A program made the translations under genes and the position numbers. The notes beneath the pieces are model-generated. The model was given only the letters and a program-made list of their open reading frames with translations. It was not told where the DNA came from and made no database searches. Shown piece by piece: positions 18,401-26,802 of a stretch of 64,000 nucleotides of DNA. The stretch lies in contig NZ_JACCBF010000001.1 of assembly GCF_013409625.1 (NCBI RefSeq), positions 620,001 to 684,000 of the forward strand, in the 5' to 3' direction. Every line of letters begins with the position of its first letter. The stretch's first letter is position 1. The DNA comes from Nocardioides kongjuensis (GTDB taxonomy: Bacteria; Actinomycetota; Actinomycetes; Propionibacteriales; Nocardioidaceae).

Positions 18401-19028
18401 CGAGGTCTACACCGCGTGGGGCGGCTTCGCGTACGGGCGCGACCTGGACGGCGTACCCGCCTCCGACGACATGCGCGCCAACTACCGGCGGATCAAGGTC
18501 GCGGCCAAGAACATCGACACCCGCGAGCACGACATCGCCGACAGCGACGACTACTTCCAGTACCACGGCGGCATGGTGGCCACGATCCGCGCGCTGACCG
18601 GATCCGCGCCCAAGGCCTACGTCGGCGACTCGACCACGCCGGACGCCGTCCGGACCCGCACGCTGCAGGAGGAGACCAACCGGGTCTTCCGCGCGCGCGT
18701 CGTGAACCCGCGCTGGATCGGCGCGATGCAGCGCCACGGCTACAAGGGCGCCTTCGAGCTGGCCGCGACCGTCGACTACCTGTTCGGCTTCGACGCGACC
18801 GCCGGCGTCGTGCACGACTGGATGTACGAGTCGCTGGCCCAGTCCTACGTGCTGGACGAGACCAACCAGGAGTTCCTGCGCAAGTCGAACCCGTGGGCGC
18901 TGCGCAGCATCGTCGAGCGGCTCCACGAGGCGAAGGACCGTGGGCTGTGGTCCGATCCCGACCCGGACGTGCTGGCTGCCCTGCAGGCGGCCTATCTCAC
19001 GGTCGAAGGGGACCTGGAGGACCGATGA
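15456..19028 (+). CDS. cobN: cobaltochelatase large subunit CobN
   Basis: 1190 residues, typical of CobN. It binds hydrogenobyrinic acid a,c-diamide and, driven by an AAA+ partner, inserts cobalt in the aerobic B12 pathway. Typical segments include HLGKHGSMEWLPGKNAALS, YPTKHSRIGNAVGLDTP, GEIWQLMHAAELHRDLG and the late YFQYHGGMVATIRALTG. The ATP-driven partner is probably the ChlI-ChlD fusion at 31588-33534; no separate CobS/CobT chelatase pair is in the window. ATG 15456 lies 11 nt from GAGGAGG; an in-frame TTG at 15447 is too close to it. It is the first gene of the plus-strand cob operon. Confidence 0.97.
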   Translation: MARIALLSTSDTDLLSARASGADYGWANPSRSDLAALVALADDADLVVVRLLGSPQQYDAELAALRRTARPLVVLGGELTPSAELMEASTVPVGIAAEAHRYLAEGGPRNLTELHRFLSDTVLLTGEGFEAPEVIPAWGLVERPAVAGDRARVGVLFYRAHQASGNTAFVHALCDAVDATGDAVGVPIFAGSLRAAPDELFTALGTLDALVVTVLAAGGATPASVSAGGEDETWDVERIAALDIPVLQGLCLTSSRAEWEESDDGVTPLDYANQVAIPEFDGRISTAPFSFKELDEAGLPSYVADPERAARVAGLAVNYARLRKVPNAEKRIALMLSAYPTKHSRIGNAVGLDTPVSAVRMLRRLRDAGYDVGDGFGVLDLEDDTVAGDTLIHALIAAGGQDEEWLTSVQLTDAHVRISADDYTAWTADLPDDLREAMVEAWGPAPGRLFVNDSDEIVLATLQAGNVVLMIQPPRGFGENPVAIYHDPDLAPSHHYLAAYRWVQHGFGAHAVVHLGKHGSMEWLPGKNAALSASCATDAAIGSMPLIYPFLVNDPGEGAQAKRRAHATIIDHLVPPMARAEAYGDIARLEGLLEEYDKISAMDPAKLAAIRGEIWQLMHAAELHRDLGMDEQPEDDDFDDFLLHVDGWLCEIKDVQIRDGLHVLGQAPEGEARVNLVLAILRASQVWGGQAQAVPGLRAALGLAPDAPTVEVDRVEAEARALVEAMEKSGWDARRVDDLHASPDVRKVLAFAATEVVPRLGRTTDELDHTLHALAGGFVPAGPSGSPLRGLVNVLPTGRNFYTVDPRAVPSRLAWQTGQAMADSLVQRYLSEEGAYPESVGLSVWGTSAMRTSGDDVAEVLALLGVRPEWDEASKRVHTLSVMPLEELGRPRIDVTVRISGFFRDAFPHVVAMLDDAVRMVAELDEPLEANFVRAHARADLAEHGDERRATTRIFGSKPGSYGAGILQAVESGSWRDDADLAEVYTAWGGFAYGRDLDGVPASDDMRANYRRIKVAAKNIDTREHDIADSDDYFQYHGGMVATIRALTGSAPKAYVGDSTTPDAVRTRTLQEETNRVFRARVVNPRWIGAMQRHGYKGAFELAATVDYLFGFDATAGVVHDWMYESLAQSYVLDETNQEFLRKSNPWALRSIVERLHEAKDRGLWSDPDPDVLAALQAAYLTVEGDLEDR

Positions 19029-19042
19029 GCGCCGGTCGAGAG

Positions 19043-19110
19043 GCTGCGGTTTGGTCCCAAACCGCAGCGACACGCCGCACGAGGCTGCGGTCTGTGCCCA
19101 ATCGGTGCAT
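19043..19110. repeat. bipartite palindromic repeat, copy 1 (cobN-cobF gap)
   Basis: The first half is a perfect palindrome, 12-nt arms 19043-19054 and 19057-19068 (core TGCGGTTTGGTCCCAAACCG). The second half, TGCGGTCTGTGCCCAATCGG, begins 41 bp after the first TGCGG. A second copy with the same 41-bp phase is at 36233-36297 inside cobIJ. It fills most of the 97-bp gap between cobN and cobF. Confidence 0.75.
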
Positions 19111-19125
19111 GTCCGGGGGAGCCCG

Positions 19126-19863
19126 GTGAGCGCCGCTCGGGTGCGGATCGTCGGTTTCGGGATGGGTCCGCAGCACGTGACGCCGGAGGCCGCTCGGGCG
19201 CTGGGGGAGTGCGACTACGCGCTGGCGGTGCAGAAGGGTGAGGACGACCCGCTGCTCGACGTACGGCGGGCGGTGGCCGCCGCCCACGGCCTGGAGCTGG
19301 TCGTGGTGCGCGACCCCGAGCGGGACCGCTCGCCGGGCCTGGACCGCGCGGGCTACGAGGGTGCCGTCGCGGACTGGTACGACGCCCGGCTGGCGGCGTA
19401 CCGCTCCGTGCTGTCGTCGCGGGAGGGCGTGTGTGCCTTCCTGGTGTGGGGCGACCCGTCGCTGTACGACGGGGCGATCCGGGTCTTCGAGGGGCTGGGC
19501 GTCGACTTCGACGTGGTGCCCGGGATCAGCGCCCCGCAGGTGCTGGCGGCGCGGCACGGGATCGTGCTGCACGAGGTCGGGCAGCCGGTGCACGTGACGA
19601 CCGCGCGGCGGCTGCGGGCCGACGTGGCGTCGGGGCAGCGCAACGTGGTGGTGATGCTGACGTCCGGCGTCGACCTCGACGGCTTCGAGGACTGGTCGAT
19701 CTGGTGGGGCGCGAACCTCGGCGGCACGGGGGAGCGGCTCGTGTCCGGACTGGTGCGTGACGTGGTCGGGGCGATCGCGGCAGCGCGGGCGGCGGCGAAG
19801 GCCGAGGCCGGCTGGGTGATGGACCTGTTCCTGTTGAGGGGGCCCGCCGATGGCGCTGCCTGA
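19126..19863 (+). CDS. cobF: precorrin-6A synthase (deacetylating)
   Basis: 245 residues of the tetrapyrrole methylase fold, with RIVGFGMGPQHVTPEAARAL at the N-terminus and LVWGDPSLYDGAIRV and VVPGISAPQVLAARHG further on. CobF methylates C-1 of precorrin-5 with loss of the acetyl fragment, a step specific to the aerobic B12 route. GTG 19126 is chosen for GGGGGA upstream and because the fold begins directly after it. It overlaps the ferredoxin gene by 14 nt. Confidence 0.93.
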   Translation: MSAARVRIVGFGMGPQHVTPEAARALGECDYALAVQKGEDDPLLDVRRAVAAAHGLELVVVRDPERDRSPGLDRAGYEGAVADWYDARLAAYRSVLSSREGVCAFLVWGDPSLYDGAIRVFEGLGVDFDVVPGISAPQVLAARHGIVLHEVGQPVHVTTARRLRADVASGQRNVVVMLTSGVDLDGFEDWSIWWGANLGGTGERLVSGLVRDVVGAIAAARAAAKAEAGWVMDLFLLRGPADGAA

Positions 19864-20212
19864 ACGCGACGTGCTGCTGTGCCGCGACTGCTGCTGCGGC
19901 ACGACCGGCAAGCACCCCGACGTCGACCACCGAGCCCAGCGCGACGAGATCGAGGCGCTCGACGACCCTGCGGGCCGCCGCGGTCCGCGGGTCCGGGTGC
20001 GGGTCGTCGACTGCCTCGACGAGTGCGACCGGTCGAACGTCGTGCTGGTGCGGGACTTCACCTGGTTCCCCGGCGGTCGCCGGCCCAAGGACACCTGGCT
20101 CGGCGGCGTGCTGTCCCCGGCGTCCACCGACGCCGTGGTCGACTGGGTGCGCGAGGGTGGTCCCGTGCCCGCTGTGCTGCAGCGCCACGTGTTCCGCGGG
20201 AAGCGGGGGTGA
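19850..20212 (+). CDS. thioredoxin-fold 2Fe-2S ferredoxin-like protein in the cob operon
   Basis: 120 residues. Cysteine pattern CRDCCCG near residue 11 and VVDCLDECDRSNVVLVR in the middle matches the (2Fe-2S) ferredoxins of thioredoxin-like fold, whose cluster ligands lie in two such pairs. ATG 19850 overlaps cobF by 14 nt, so it is translated with the corrin genes. Proteins of this type are seen in actinobacterial B12 clusters. A sensible role is electron supply to an oxidative or reductive step (CobG monooxygenation or cobalt reduction before CobO), but the partner is not known. Confidence 0.8.
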   Translation: MALPERDVLLCRDCCCGTTGKHPDVDHRAQRDEIEALDDPAGRRGPRVRVRVVDCLDECDRSNVVLVRDFTWFPGGRRPKDTWLGGVLSPASTDAVVDWVREGGPVPAVLQRHVFRGKRG

Positions 20213-20273
20213 GTCACATGAGTTCCATGCGTCACCGCTGTCAGGGAATCCATGCAGCCGGACGGCGGCCCCG

Positions 20274-21665
20274 ATGAGCGGCGGGGCGCTGCTGGTGGCG
20301 GGGATGACCTCCGACGCGGGCAAGAGCGTGGTGACGACAGGCTTGTGCCGGGCGTTCGCGCGGCGGGGGATCCGGGTGGCGCCGTACAAGGCGCAGAACA
20401 TGTCCAACAACTCGATGGTCGTCGTCGACAAGGCCGGCGAGGCAGGCGAGATCGGCCGGGCCCAGTGGGTGCAGGCGATCGCCGCCGGTGCCGAGCCCGA
20501 GGTCGCGATGAACCCGGTGCTGCTCAAGCCCGGCAGCGACCGGCGCAGCCACGTCGTGCTGATGGGCCAGCCCGACGGCGAGGTGTCGGCGCGCAACTGG
20601 CACGACGGGCGCGCCCGGCTGGCGGCCACCGCGTTCGAGGCCTTCGACGACCTGCGTGAGCGCTACGACCTCGTCGTGGCGGAGGGGGCGGGCAGCCCGG
20701 CCGAGATCAACCTGCGCGCCACCGACTACGTCAACATGGGCCTCGCCCGGCACGGCGATGTCGCGACGGTCGTGGTCGGCGACATCGACCGCGGCGGCTG
20801 GTTCGCCTCCGCCTACGGCACCTTGATGCTGCTCGACACCGCGGACCAGGCCCTGGTCAAGGGGTACGTCGTCAACAAGTTCCGCGGTGACGTCGACCTG
20901 CTGCGACCGGGCCTGGCCGACCTCGAGCAGCGCACCGGGCGCCCGACGTACGGCGTGCTGCCGTGGCACCCCGACCTGTGGCTGGACTCCGAGGACGCGC
21001 TCGACCTCGCCGGTCGCCGCGCCGAGGTGGGCGCCGGCGTGCGCAAGGTGGCGGTCGTGCGGCTGCCGCGCATCAGCAACTTCACCGACGTCGACGCGCT
21101 CGGGCTCGAACCCGCCCTCGACGTCGAGTTCGTCTCCGACCCGGCCCGGTTGGCCGATGCCGACCTCGTCGTCCTCCCGGGCAGCCGGGCGACCCTCGCC
21201 GACCTGGCCTGGCTGCGGGAGCGCGGCCTGGACGCTGCGATCGTCCGCCACGCCGAGGCGGGGCGTCCCGTGCTGGGCATCTGCGGTGGCTGCCAGATGC
21301 TCGGGCGCCGGATCGAGGACCCCGACGGCATCGAGGGCGTGGCCGGTGCCGCGGTCGACGGGCTCGGCCTGCTCGACCTCACCACGCGCTTCGGCGCACG
21401 CAAGCGGCTGGTGCTGCACGAGCCCGCCGGCTACGAGATCCACCACGGGCGGATCACCGGCTCCCCCGTCAACGGGACGGTGACCGGGACGATGGTCCAC
21501 GGCAGCCTGGAGGACGACGCCACCCGGGCGGCGTACCTCGCCGAGAGCCTCGGGATCGACAGCGCCGCGTCCTTCCCGGCCGCCCGCGCGGCCCGGCTGG
21601 ACCTGCTCGGCGACCTCGTCGAGGAGCACCTCGACGTCGACGCCCTGCTGGAGCTCACCCGATGA
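20274..21665 (+). CDS. cobQ: cobyric acid synthase
   Basis: 463 residues. It amidates the b, d, e and g side chains of adenosylcobyrinate a,c-diamide using glutamine and ATP. The N-terminal dethiobiotin-synthetase-like ATPase has the P-loop [14 protein letters not shown] and [10 protein letters not shown]. The C-terminal class-I-like glutaminase has the nucleophile in [10 protein letters not shown] and the histidine in MVHGSLEDD. It is slightly shorter than many homologues (about 490). ATG 20274 is 61 bp after the ferredoxin stop; no strong ribosome-binding site is visible, so translation may depend on coupling. Its stop overlaps cobK as ATGA. Confidence 0.96.
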   Translation: MSGGALLVAGMTSDAGKSVVTTGLCRAFARRGIRVAPYKAQNMSNNSMVVVDKAGEAGEIGRAQWVQAIAAGAEPEVAMNPVLLKPGSDRRSHVVLMGQPDGEVSARNWHDGRARLAATAFEAFDDLRERYDLVVAEGAGSPAEINLRATDYVNMGLARHGDVATVVVGDIDRGGWFASAYGTLMLLDTADQALVKGYVVNKFRGDVDLLRPGLADLEQRTGRPTYGVLPWHPDLWLDSEDALDLAGRRAEVGAGVRKVAVVRLPRISNFTDVDALGLEPALDVEFVSDPARLADADLVVLPGSRATLADLAWLRERGLDAAIVRHAEAGRPVLGICGGCQMLGRRIEDPDGIEGVAGAAVDGLGLLDLTTRFGARKRLVLHEPAGYEIHHGRITGSPVNGTVTGTMVHGSLEDDATRAAYLAESLGIDSAASFPAARAARLDLLGDLVEEHLDVDALLELTR

Positions 21666-22384
21666 GGGTGCTGCTGCTCGGCGGCACCGGAGAGGCCCGC
21701 GACCTCGCTGCCCGGCTGGTCGAGGCCGGCATCCCCGTCGTCTCGTCGCTGGCCGGCCGCGTCGCCCGTCCCCGGCTGCCGGTGGGCGAGGTCCGGATCG
21801 GCGGCTTCGGCGGCGTTGCCGGACTGCAGGAGGCGCTGGCCGACTTCGACGTGGTCGTCGACGCGACGCATCCGTTCGCGGCGGGCATCTCCCGCAACGC
21901 CGCGCGCGCCTGCGCGGCAGCCGGCGTGCCGCTGCTGCGGCTCGAGCGTCCCGGCTGGGCCGATCGCGCCACCGCGTCGTGGATCTGGGTGCACACCCAC
22001 GAGCAGGCCGCGACCGTCGCCGGCGAGCTCGGCAGCCGACCGTTCCTCACCATCGGCCGCCAGGAGCTGGCCCGGTTCGTCCCCGCACTCGCCGAGCGCC
22101 AGGTGCTCGCCCGCGTCGTCGACCCGCCGGACGTCGAGATCCCGCCCACGTGGGAGCTGCTGACCTCGCGCGGGCCCTACACCCTCGAGCGCGAGCTGGA
22201 CCTGATGGCCGACCGCGACGTCCTGGTCACCAAGGACTCCGGCGGCGAGCTCACCTGGCCGAAGATGGAGGCCGCCGCGGAGCTCGGCATCCCCGTGGTC
22301 GTCGTACGACGGGCGGCGGCGCCGGAGGGCGTCGGCACCGTGCACGACGTCGACGCGGTCGTCGCCTGGTTGCGGTCCCGTTAG
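21662..22384 (+). CDS. cobK: precorrin-6A reductase
   Basis: 240 residues with the N-terminal dinucleotide site [16 protein letters not shown], the family motifs [14 protein letters not shown] and [12 protein letters not shown], and [18 protein letters not shown] near the C-terminus. CobK reduces precorrin-6A to dihydro-precorrin-6B with NADPH. It is the last gene of the riboswitch-controlled plus-strand operon. It begins by ATGA overlap with cobQ and its TAG overlaps the convergent neighbour stop by 4 bp. Confidence 0.95.
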   Translation: MRVLLLGGTGEARDLAARLVEAGIPVVSSLAGRVARPRLPVGEVRIGGFGGVAGLQEALADFDVVVDATHPFAAGISRNAARACAAAGVPLLRLERPGWADRATASWIWVHTHEQAATVAGELGSRPFLTIGRQELARFVPALAERQVLARVVDPPDVEIPPTWELLTSRGPYTLERELDLMADRDVLVTKDSGGELTWPKMEAAAELGIPVVVVRRAAAPEGVGTVHDVDAVVAWLRSR

Positions 22385-22803
22385 GGGGTCCGCTCGTGAC
22401 CGCGCCGCCCGTGGGTGCGCCGGTCCTCCTTCATCTCCGCCTCGTAGAGGTGGCGACGGCCCGCGACGAGGGCGTCGCGGGCCGCCTGCTCGAGCTCCTT
22501 GAACGCGGCGTAGTAGCCGTCGTCGTACTCCTCGACGACCTGGAACGTCCAGCGGCCGTCGAGCACGTTGCGCCCGACGAGCTCGCGCTCGATCCGGTCG
22601 GCCAGCTCGCTGTGGCCGGCCCGGCGCAGCCCGTCGACGCCCTTGCCGAGGGTCAGGTCGGCGGTGCCGCTCATCCGGTGGAAGGCGTACAGGTGGCCGC
22701 GGGCGACCTCCACCGCCTCCAGTGCCTCCGAGATGTCGCCGAGCGCCTCGACCGTCAGGTCGTCGACGCCGTCGGGACGGGTGTGCTCCTCATCGATCGC
22801 CAT
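22381..22803 (-). CDS. conserved hypothetical soluble protein
   Basis: 140 residues, highly charged and predicted helical, with no signal peptide, transmembrane helix or cysteine. Notable stretches are [20 protein letters not shown] and [19 protein letters not shown]; the C-terminus is basic ([10 protein letters not shown]). I do not recognise a named family, though the composition is that of a conserved actinobacterial cytosolic protein. The ATG lies directly after a 13-bp perfect palindrome (GCATCG-T-CGATGC, 22804-22816) that might be an operator. It overlaps the cobK stop by 4 bp at its 3' end. Confidence 0.65.
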   Translation of the reverse strand: MAIDEEHTRPDGVDDLTVEALGDISEALEAVEVARGHLYAFHRMSGTADLTLGKGVDGLRRAGHSELADRIERELVGRNVLDGRWTFQVVEEYDDGYYAAFKELEQAARDALVAGRRHLYEAEMKEDRRTHGRRGHERTP

Positions 22804-22848
22804 GCATCGTCGATGCCCGCGACCGGTGAGGAGCACACGCCCGGGATC

Positions 22849-23694
22849 TCAGAGCGCGGCGCGCAGGGCGTCCGCGAGCGAGGTCGCCGGGCGGCCCAGC
22901 AGCTCCTCGAGGTCGGTCGGCTCGACGTACAGCTCGCCGCGGCCCAGACCGAGGTCGGCGTCGGCGAGGACGGCCGCGAACTGCTCCGGCAGGCCGGCGC
23001 CCACCAGGACCTTCGTCAGCTCGTCGGCCGGGAGGTCGGTGTAGGTGACGTCCTTGTCGAGGACCTCGCCGACGGTGGCGGCGAGCTCCTTGAGGCTGAA
23101 CGCGGCGCCGCCGAGCTCGTAGACCGGCTTCGGCTGCTCGAGCAGGAGTGCGGCGGCCGCGGCCTCGGCGAAGTCGGCGCGGGTGGCGGCGCTGACCCGG
23201 CCGTCACCGGCTGCACCGACGACGCCGTGCGCGGCGTACGTCGCGAGCTGGTCGGTGTAGTTCTCGAGGTACCAGCTGTTGCGCAGGAAGGTGTGCGGCA
23301 GGCCGGAGGCGAGGATCGCCTTCTCGGTCGCCGCGTGCTCGGCGGCCAGCGCGATGCCCGAGGTGTCGGCGTGGGGGATGCTCGTGTAGGCCAGCAGGGT
23401 GACGCCGGCAGCCTTCGCGGCGTCGATGACGTTCTGGTGCTGGGGGAGGCGCTGGCCGACCTCGCTGCCCGAGATGAGCAGCACCCGGTCCGCGCCGGCG
23501 AAGGCGGCGGCGAGGGCCTCGGCGTCGGCGTAGTCGACCTTGCGGGTGGTGACGCCGAGGTCGGCGAGGCCGGCGAGCCGCTCCTCGTCGCGGCCCAGCG
23601 CGACGACCTGGTCGGCGGGGACGCCCTTGGTGAGGAGGGAGGCGACGACGTGGCGGCCGAGGTGGCCGGTGGCGCCGGTGACGACGAGGGACAT
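22849..23694 (-). CDS. NmrA-family NAD(P)H quinone oxidoreductase-like reductase (Qor2/QorB type)
   Basis: 281 residues. An atypical short-chain reductase with the dinucleotide motif VTGATGHLGRHVVASLL, RVLLISGSEVGQR, YTSIPHADTSG and the FLRNSWYLENY motif common to QorB/YtfG-like quinone reductases. It probably reduces quinones with NADPH. It is divergent from a HxlR-type regulator with a Cys near its N-terminus, an arrangement matching the qor2-qorR pair of Corynebacterium glutamicum, where the regulator responds to disulfide stress. Expression is therefore likely controlled through the dyad at 23771-23801. Confidence 0.88.
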   Translation of the reverse strand: MSLVVTGATGHLGRHVVASLLTKGVPADQVVALGRDEERLAGLADLGVTTRKVDYADAEALAAAFAGADRVLLISGSEVGQRLPQHQNVIDAAKAAGVTLLAYTSIPHADTSGIALAAEHAATEKAILASGLPHTFLRNSWYLENYTDQLATYAAHGVVGAAGDGRVSAATRADFAEAAAAALLLEQPKPVYELGGAAFSLKELAATVGEVLDKDVTYTDLPADELTKVLVGAGLPEQFAAVLADADLGLGRGELYVEPTDLEELLGRPATSLADALRAAL

Positions 23695-23770
23695 GGGTGC
23701 TGCCTTTCGAACGGTGGGGTCGTGCTTGTCGACCTCCTCAACGGGTCGTTCGGGTAGTTGCTTCCCATTG

Positions 23771-23801
23771 GTTAGTACGCACTTTGAAGTAAGGTACTGA
23801 C
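23771..23801. promoter_or_regulatory. nested dyad operator between reductase and HxlR regulator
   Basis: GTTAGTAC (23771-23778) and GTACTGAC (23794-23801) form inverted arms with one mismatch. Centred inside them is ACTT-TG-AAGT (23781-23790). It ends at the G of the regulator's GTG start (23802), so a bound dimer would block the regulator gene and the divergent promoter. Confidence 0.55.
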
Positions 23802-24176
23802 GTGGCAGAAAGTACCGACACGATCTTCGAGCAGTTCCCGGGCGGGGTGTTCCCCGCGGCCTGCTCGAGCCGGGTGCTGCTCGACCACGTGATGAGCAAG
23901 TGGGGCGTGCTCGTCCTGGTCTCGCTCACCGACGGTCCGCAGCGCTGGAGCGACCTGCGCCGCCGGGCCCAGGGGATCAGCGAGAAGATGCTCGCCCAGA
24001 CCCTGAAGACCCTCGAGGCCGACGGCCTGGTGCACCGCGAGCAGCAGCCGGTGATGCCGCCGCGCGTCGACTACAGCCTCACCCCGCTCGGCGAGGACCT
24101 CGCCGAGGTGCTGGTGCCGCTGCTGCGCTGGGTCGGTCGCAACGCCGACGCGATCATCGGGCCGGCCACGACGTGA
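23802..24176 (+). CDS. HxlR-family (DUF24) redox-type transcriptional regulator
   Basis: 124 residues with the winged-helix HxlR signature: KWGVLVLVSLTDGPQRWSDLRRRAQGIS, MLAQTLKTLEADGLVHRE and the wing PRVDYSLTPLGEDL. A single cysteine sits before the helix (FPAACSSRVLLDHV), the position used as thiol sensor in QorR, YodB and HypR. GTG 23802 has AAGG nearby. It probably represses itself and the divergent quinone reductase and is released on thiol oxidation. The functional assignment comes from the family and gene arrangement; the redox response is not shown by sequence alone. Confidence 0.9.
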   Translation: MAESTDTIFEQFPGGVFPAACSSRVLLDHVMSKWGVLVLVSLTDGPQRWSDLRRRAQGISEKMLAQTLKTLEADGLVHREQQPVMPPRVDYSLTPLGEDLAEVLVPLLRWVGRNADAIIGPATT

Positions 24177-24199
24177 CCGGCCCGACGACGGTGGGCTGA

Positions 24200-25804
24200 C
24201 TACTTCGGCGGGGCCGGGACCAGGCAGGCCACCGGGGCGGCCGCGTTGCCCGAGAAGTCCACGGCGTACAGCTCCGCGTCACCCGTCCCGGTCAGGTGCG
24301 TGATGCCACCGGCCATCGACGACTGCCGGGGACCGGACGCGGCCTGGGTGTACTTGATCCGCTGGCCGCTGGCGAACGGGCCCCAGACGTGGCCGCTGCC
24401 GGTGTCGCGCAGGTAGACGTCAGGGTCGGTGTCGACGACATCGGTGGCGTCGAGCCGGTAGAACCCGTCCTGGTTCTGGCCCTGCGGGTTCGGCCGTGTG
24501 CCGCCGGCCTTGGGCACGGTGCCGCCCGGGTTGGTCGACTCGGCGCAGGTGACGCTCGGCGGGGTGGTGTCGACGACCTCGATCGTGCCCGAGCCGTGGC
24601 CGGTGTTGCCGGCGGCGTCCGTGGCCTCGCAGCTCACGGTGGTGCTGCCGAGCGGGAACTGCGAGCCGGAGGGCGGCACGCAGGTCGGGGTGAGCGGTCC
24701 GTCGACGTTGTCGAGCGCGCTGGCGTCGTACGACACGACGGCGCCGGCGGGGCTGGTGGCCTCGACGGTCTTGCTCTCGACAGTCACGTCCGGGGGCGTG
24801 ACGTCCTTGACGGCGATGTCGACGCTCTGCACGAACTCCGGGCCGGGGACCGCGCCGTTGATCTTGAACGACACCGTGCACGACACGGTCTGGCCCTGCG
24901 GTGCATCACCGGCGAGGGTGATGGTCTCGTCGAAGGTCGTGGTCGCGCCACTGGTGACGTTGCGCGAGCCGGGCGACAGCGTGACCGTCACGCCCGGGTC
25001 GCAGGCGACCTCGTGGGTGACCTCGGCCGGCAGGTTCTGCAGCTGGCTGAGGATCACGTCCGAGACCTCGCCGGGGTCGGCGTTGGTGAGGGTGCCGCCC
25101 GTCTGCGAGGTGACGTACGACGCCTGCCCGGCCGAGTCGAGGCCGTTCCACAGGTAGCCGTCGGCGCCGGGGACCGCGATCGCGATCACCCGGATGCCGG
25201 CCGCCTGCAGGGCTGCCGTCGCGGAGGCCAGGGACTGGCCGGCCGACGGGTCGTGGCTGCTCGAGTCGCCGAACATGACGACGATCGGGGAGCCGTCGGC
25301 CCGGAAGTCGATCGAGCCCGGCACCTGCGCCAGGGCGCCGACCCAGTCCTCGGCCGCGTCGCTGCCGCCGCCCGAGAGCGGCGTCCACGCGTTGATCCCG
25401 TTGGTCACCGCCGTGGTGTCGCCGGTCAGCTGCTGGCGCAGCAGGAAGTACCCGGTCGCGTCGTCGGTGTCCTTGTAGTCGGCGACGGCGAACCGGGCGC
25501 TGGGCTGGGCCGCGAGGATCTGGCTGACGATGCTGGTGGCGTTGGCCTGCACGTTGCCGATGCTCGCGGTCATGCTGGTGGTCGTGTCCGCCAGGAACAC
25601 GATGTCGGGGTTCGGTGGGATGGGCGGTGTCTCCACCGTCTTGGTGATCGTCACCGAGGCGCCCGGAGCGAGCGCGTCGGTGTAGTGCTGCGGGCTGACG
25701 CCCGGGTCGCCGACGGCTGCGACGGTCGCGGCCGCGCTCACGCCGAGCGTGAGCAGGCCGGCCGAGGCCGCCCGGGCCAGGGTGCTGGAGGGTCGAACAC
25801 GCAT
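24200..25804 (-). CDS. secreted vWA-domain protein with HYR-type repeat
   Basis: 534 residues. A signal peptide (residues 1-30) is followed by a von Willebrand A domain with the MIDAS motif DTTTSM near residue 72 and the second metal region with GGGSDAAEDW. Later come CARDB-like beta segments and an HYR-like module (DTTPPSVTCAEST, ATDAAGNTGHGSG), then a C-terminal beta region ending VACLVPAPP. No LPxTG motif or C-terminal helix is seen, so it is probably released or loosely bound. Adhesion or matrix binding is the usual role. ATG 25804 has GGAAAGGAAC before it. It lies in the cob locus but shares no obvious function with it. Confidence 0.88.
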   Translation of the reverse strand: MRVRPSSTLARAASAGLLTLGVSAAATVAAVGDPGVSPQHYTDALAPGASVTITKTVETPPIPPNPDIVFLADTTTSMTASIGNVQANATSIVSQILAAQPSARFAVADYKDTDDATGYFLLRQQLTGDTTAVTNGINAWTPLSGGGSDAAEDWVGALAQVPGSIDFRADGSPIVVMFGDSSSHDPSAGQSLASATAALQAAGIRVIAIAVPGADGYLWNGLDSAGQASYVTSQTGGTLTNADPGEVSDVILSQLQNLPAEVTHEVACDPGVTVTLSPGSRNVTSGATTTFDETITLAGDAPQGQTVSCTVSFKINGAVPGPEFVQSVDIAVKDVTPPDVTVESKTVEATSPAGAVVSYDASALDNVDGPLTPTCVPPSGSQFPLGSTTVSCEATDAAGNTGHGSGTIEVVDTTPPSVTCAESTNPGGTVPKAGGTRPNPQGQNQDGFYRLDATDVVDTDPDVYLRDTGSGHVWGPFASGQRIKYTQAASGPRQSSMAGGITHLTGTGDAELYAVDFSGNAAAPVACLVPAPPK

Positions 25805-25863
25805 GTCAGGTTCCTTTCCGAGGGGTGTGACTGACACCCACGGAGTCGGGGACCGACCGCGTT

Positions 25864-25883
25864 GATACCCAAATCTGGGTATC
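25864..25883. terminator. perfect 8-bp hairpin at the cobD stop codon
   Basis: GATACCCA (25864-25871) and TGGGTATC (25876-25883) with an AATC loop. It overlaps the cobD stop on the minus strand and lies 60 bp before the vWA gene. There is no T tract, so it is either a weak terminator of cbtB-cbtA-cobD or an operator for the vWA gene. Confidence 0.4.
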
Positions 25884-26802
25884 AGCTGCGTCGGAGCAGG
25901 GCGACGCCCGCCGCGGTCAGTGCGGCCGCGGTGCCGATCCGCCGGGCCAGCACCCGGGCCTGCTCGAGGCCGGCCCGGTCGGGTGCGGGCCCGTCGCCCA
26001 TCAGCGCCCGGTGCTCGATCCGGCCGCCGTAGTCGTTGGTGCCCCCGAGCCGGATGCCGAGCGCTCCGGCGAAGGCGGCCTCGACCGGACCGGCGTTGGG
26101 GCTGGGGTGACCGGCGGCGTCGCGGCGCCAGGCCCGCCACGCTCCCCGCGGGTCGGGGCCGAGCACGGTGCCGAGCACGGCCGTGAGCCGCGAGCCGGGC
26201 AGGTTGAGCAGGTCGTCGATGCGTGCGGCCGCCCAGCCGAAGCGCTCGTAGCGGGCGCTGCGGTGCCCGACCATCGCGTCGAGGGTGTTGGCGGCGCGGT
26301 ACCCCAGCAGCCCTGGTACGCCGGCCACGGCTCCCCACACGAGCGGCGCGACCACCGCGTCGGAGGTGTTCTCCGCCAGCGACTCCAGGGTCGCCCGGAC
26401 CACCTCGGCCTCGTCGAGCCGGGTGGTGTCGCGCCCCACGAGGTGGGTCAGCTGCTGTCGGGCCCGCGGCAGGTCGCCCTCGGCGAGCAGGCGGCCGACC
26501 TCCGCGGCCTCGCGGTCGAGGGAGGTGCCGCCGAGCACCGCCCAGGTGGCCGCCGCGGTGAGGATCGTTCGGGGCAGCGGGCCGGGCAGTGCGCGCTGCG
26601 CGACGAGGCCGAGCACGACGGCGCCACCGACCAGGCTGCCGGCGTACAGCACGCCGGCGGTGCGCTCGTCGCGCCAGGTCGCACGCTCCAGGGCCGCGGC
26701 GACCTGCCCGAACCCGGCGACGGGATGACCACGCCGCGGATCGGCGAGGAGCCGGTCCGCGGCGTACCCGAGCACCAGCCCCGCAGCCGAGGGGACGGTC
26801 AC
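25882..26802 (-). CDS. cobD: adenosylcobinamide-phosphate synthase (CobD/CbiB)
   Basis: 306 residues, an integral membrane protein of the CbiB family with LADPRRGHPVAGFG at the N-terminus, the conserved ENTSDAVVAPLVWG loop and GYRAANTLDAMVGHR, and a final HPSPNAGPVEAAFAGALG region. It attaches aminopropanol (or its phosphate) to cobyric acid. GTG 26802 is chosen because it overlaps the cbtA stop as GTGA and gives the usual length. It is the third gene of the riboswitch-controlled cbtB-cbtA-cobD unit. Confidence 0.95.
   Translation of the reverse strand: MTVPSAAGLVLGYAADRLLADPRRGHPVAGFGQVAAALERATWRDERTAGVLYAGSLVGGAVVLGLVAQRALPGPLPRTILTAAATWAVLGGTSLDREAAEVGRLLAEGDLPRARQQLTHLVGRDTTRLDEAEVVRATLESLAENTSDAVVAPLVWGAVAGVPGLLGYRAANTLDAMVGHRSARYERFGWAAARIDDLLNLPGSRLTAVLGTVLGPDPRGAWRAWRRDAAGHPSPNAGPVEAAFAGALGIRLGGTNDYGGRIEHRALMGDGPAPDRAGLEQARVLARRIGTAAALTAAGVALLRRS

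Noticed and set aside
15414..19073. Minus-strand open frame of about 1219 codons opposite cobN
   Set aside because: Composition-driven shadow of cobN (Arg/Val/Gly/Asp/His-rich, no domain); cobN itself has all family motifs and a riboswitch.
22804..22816. 13-bp palindrome GCATCG-T-CGATGC before the gene at 22381-22803
   Set aside because: Perfect but short; arms of six in GC-rich DNA are common, so I mention it only in the gene entry and do not claim an operator.
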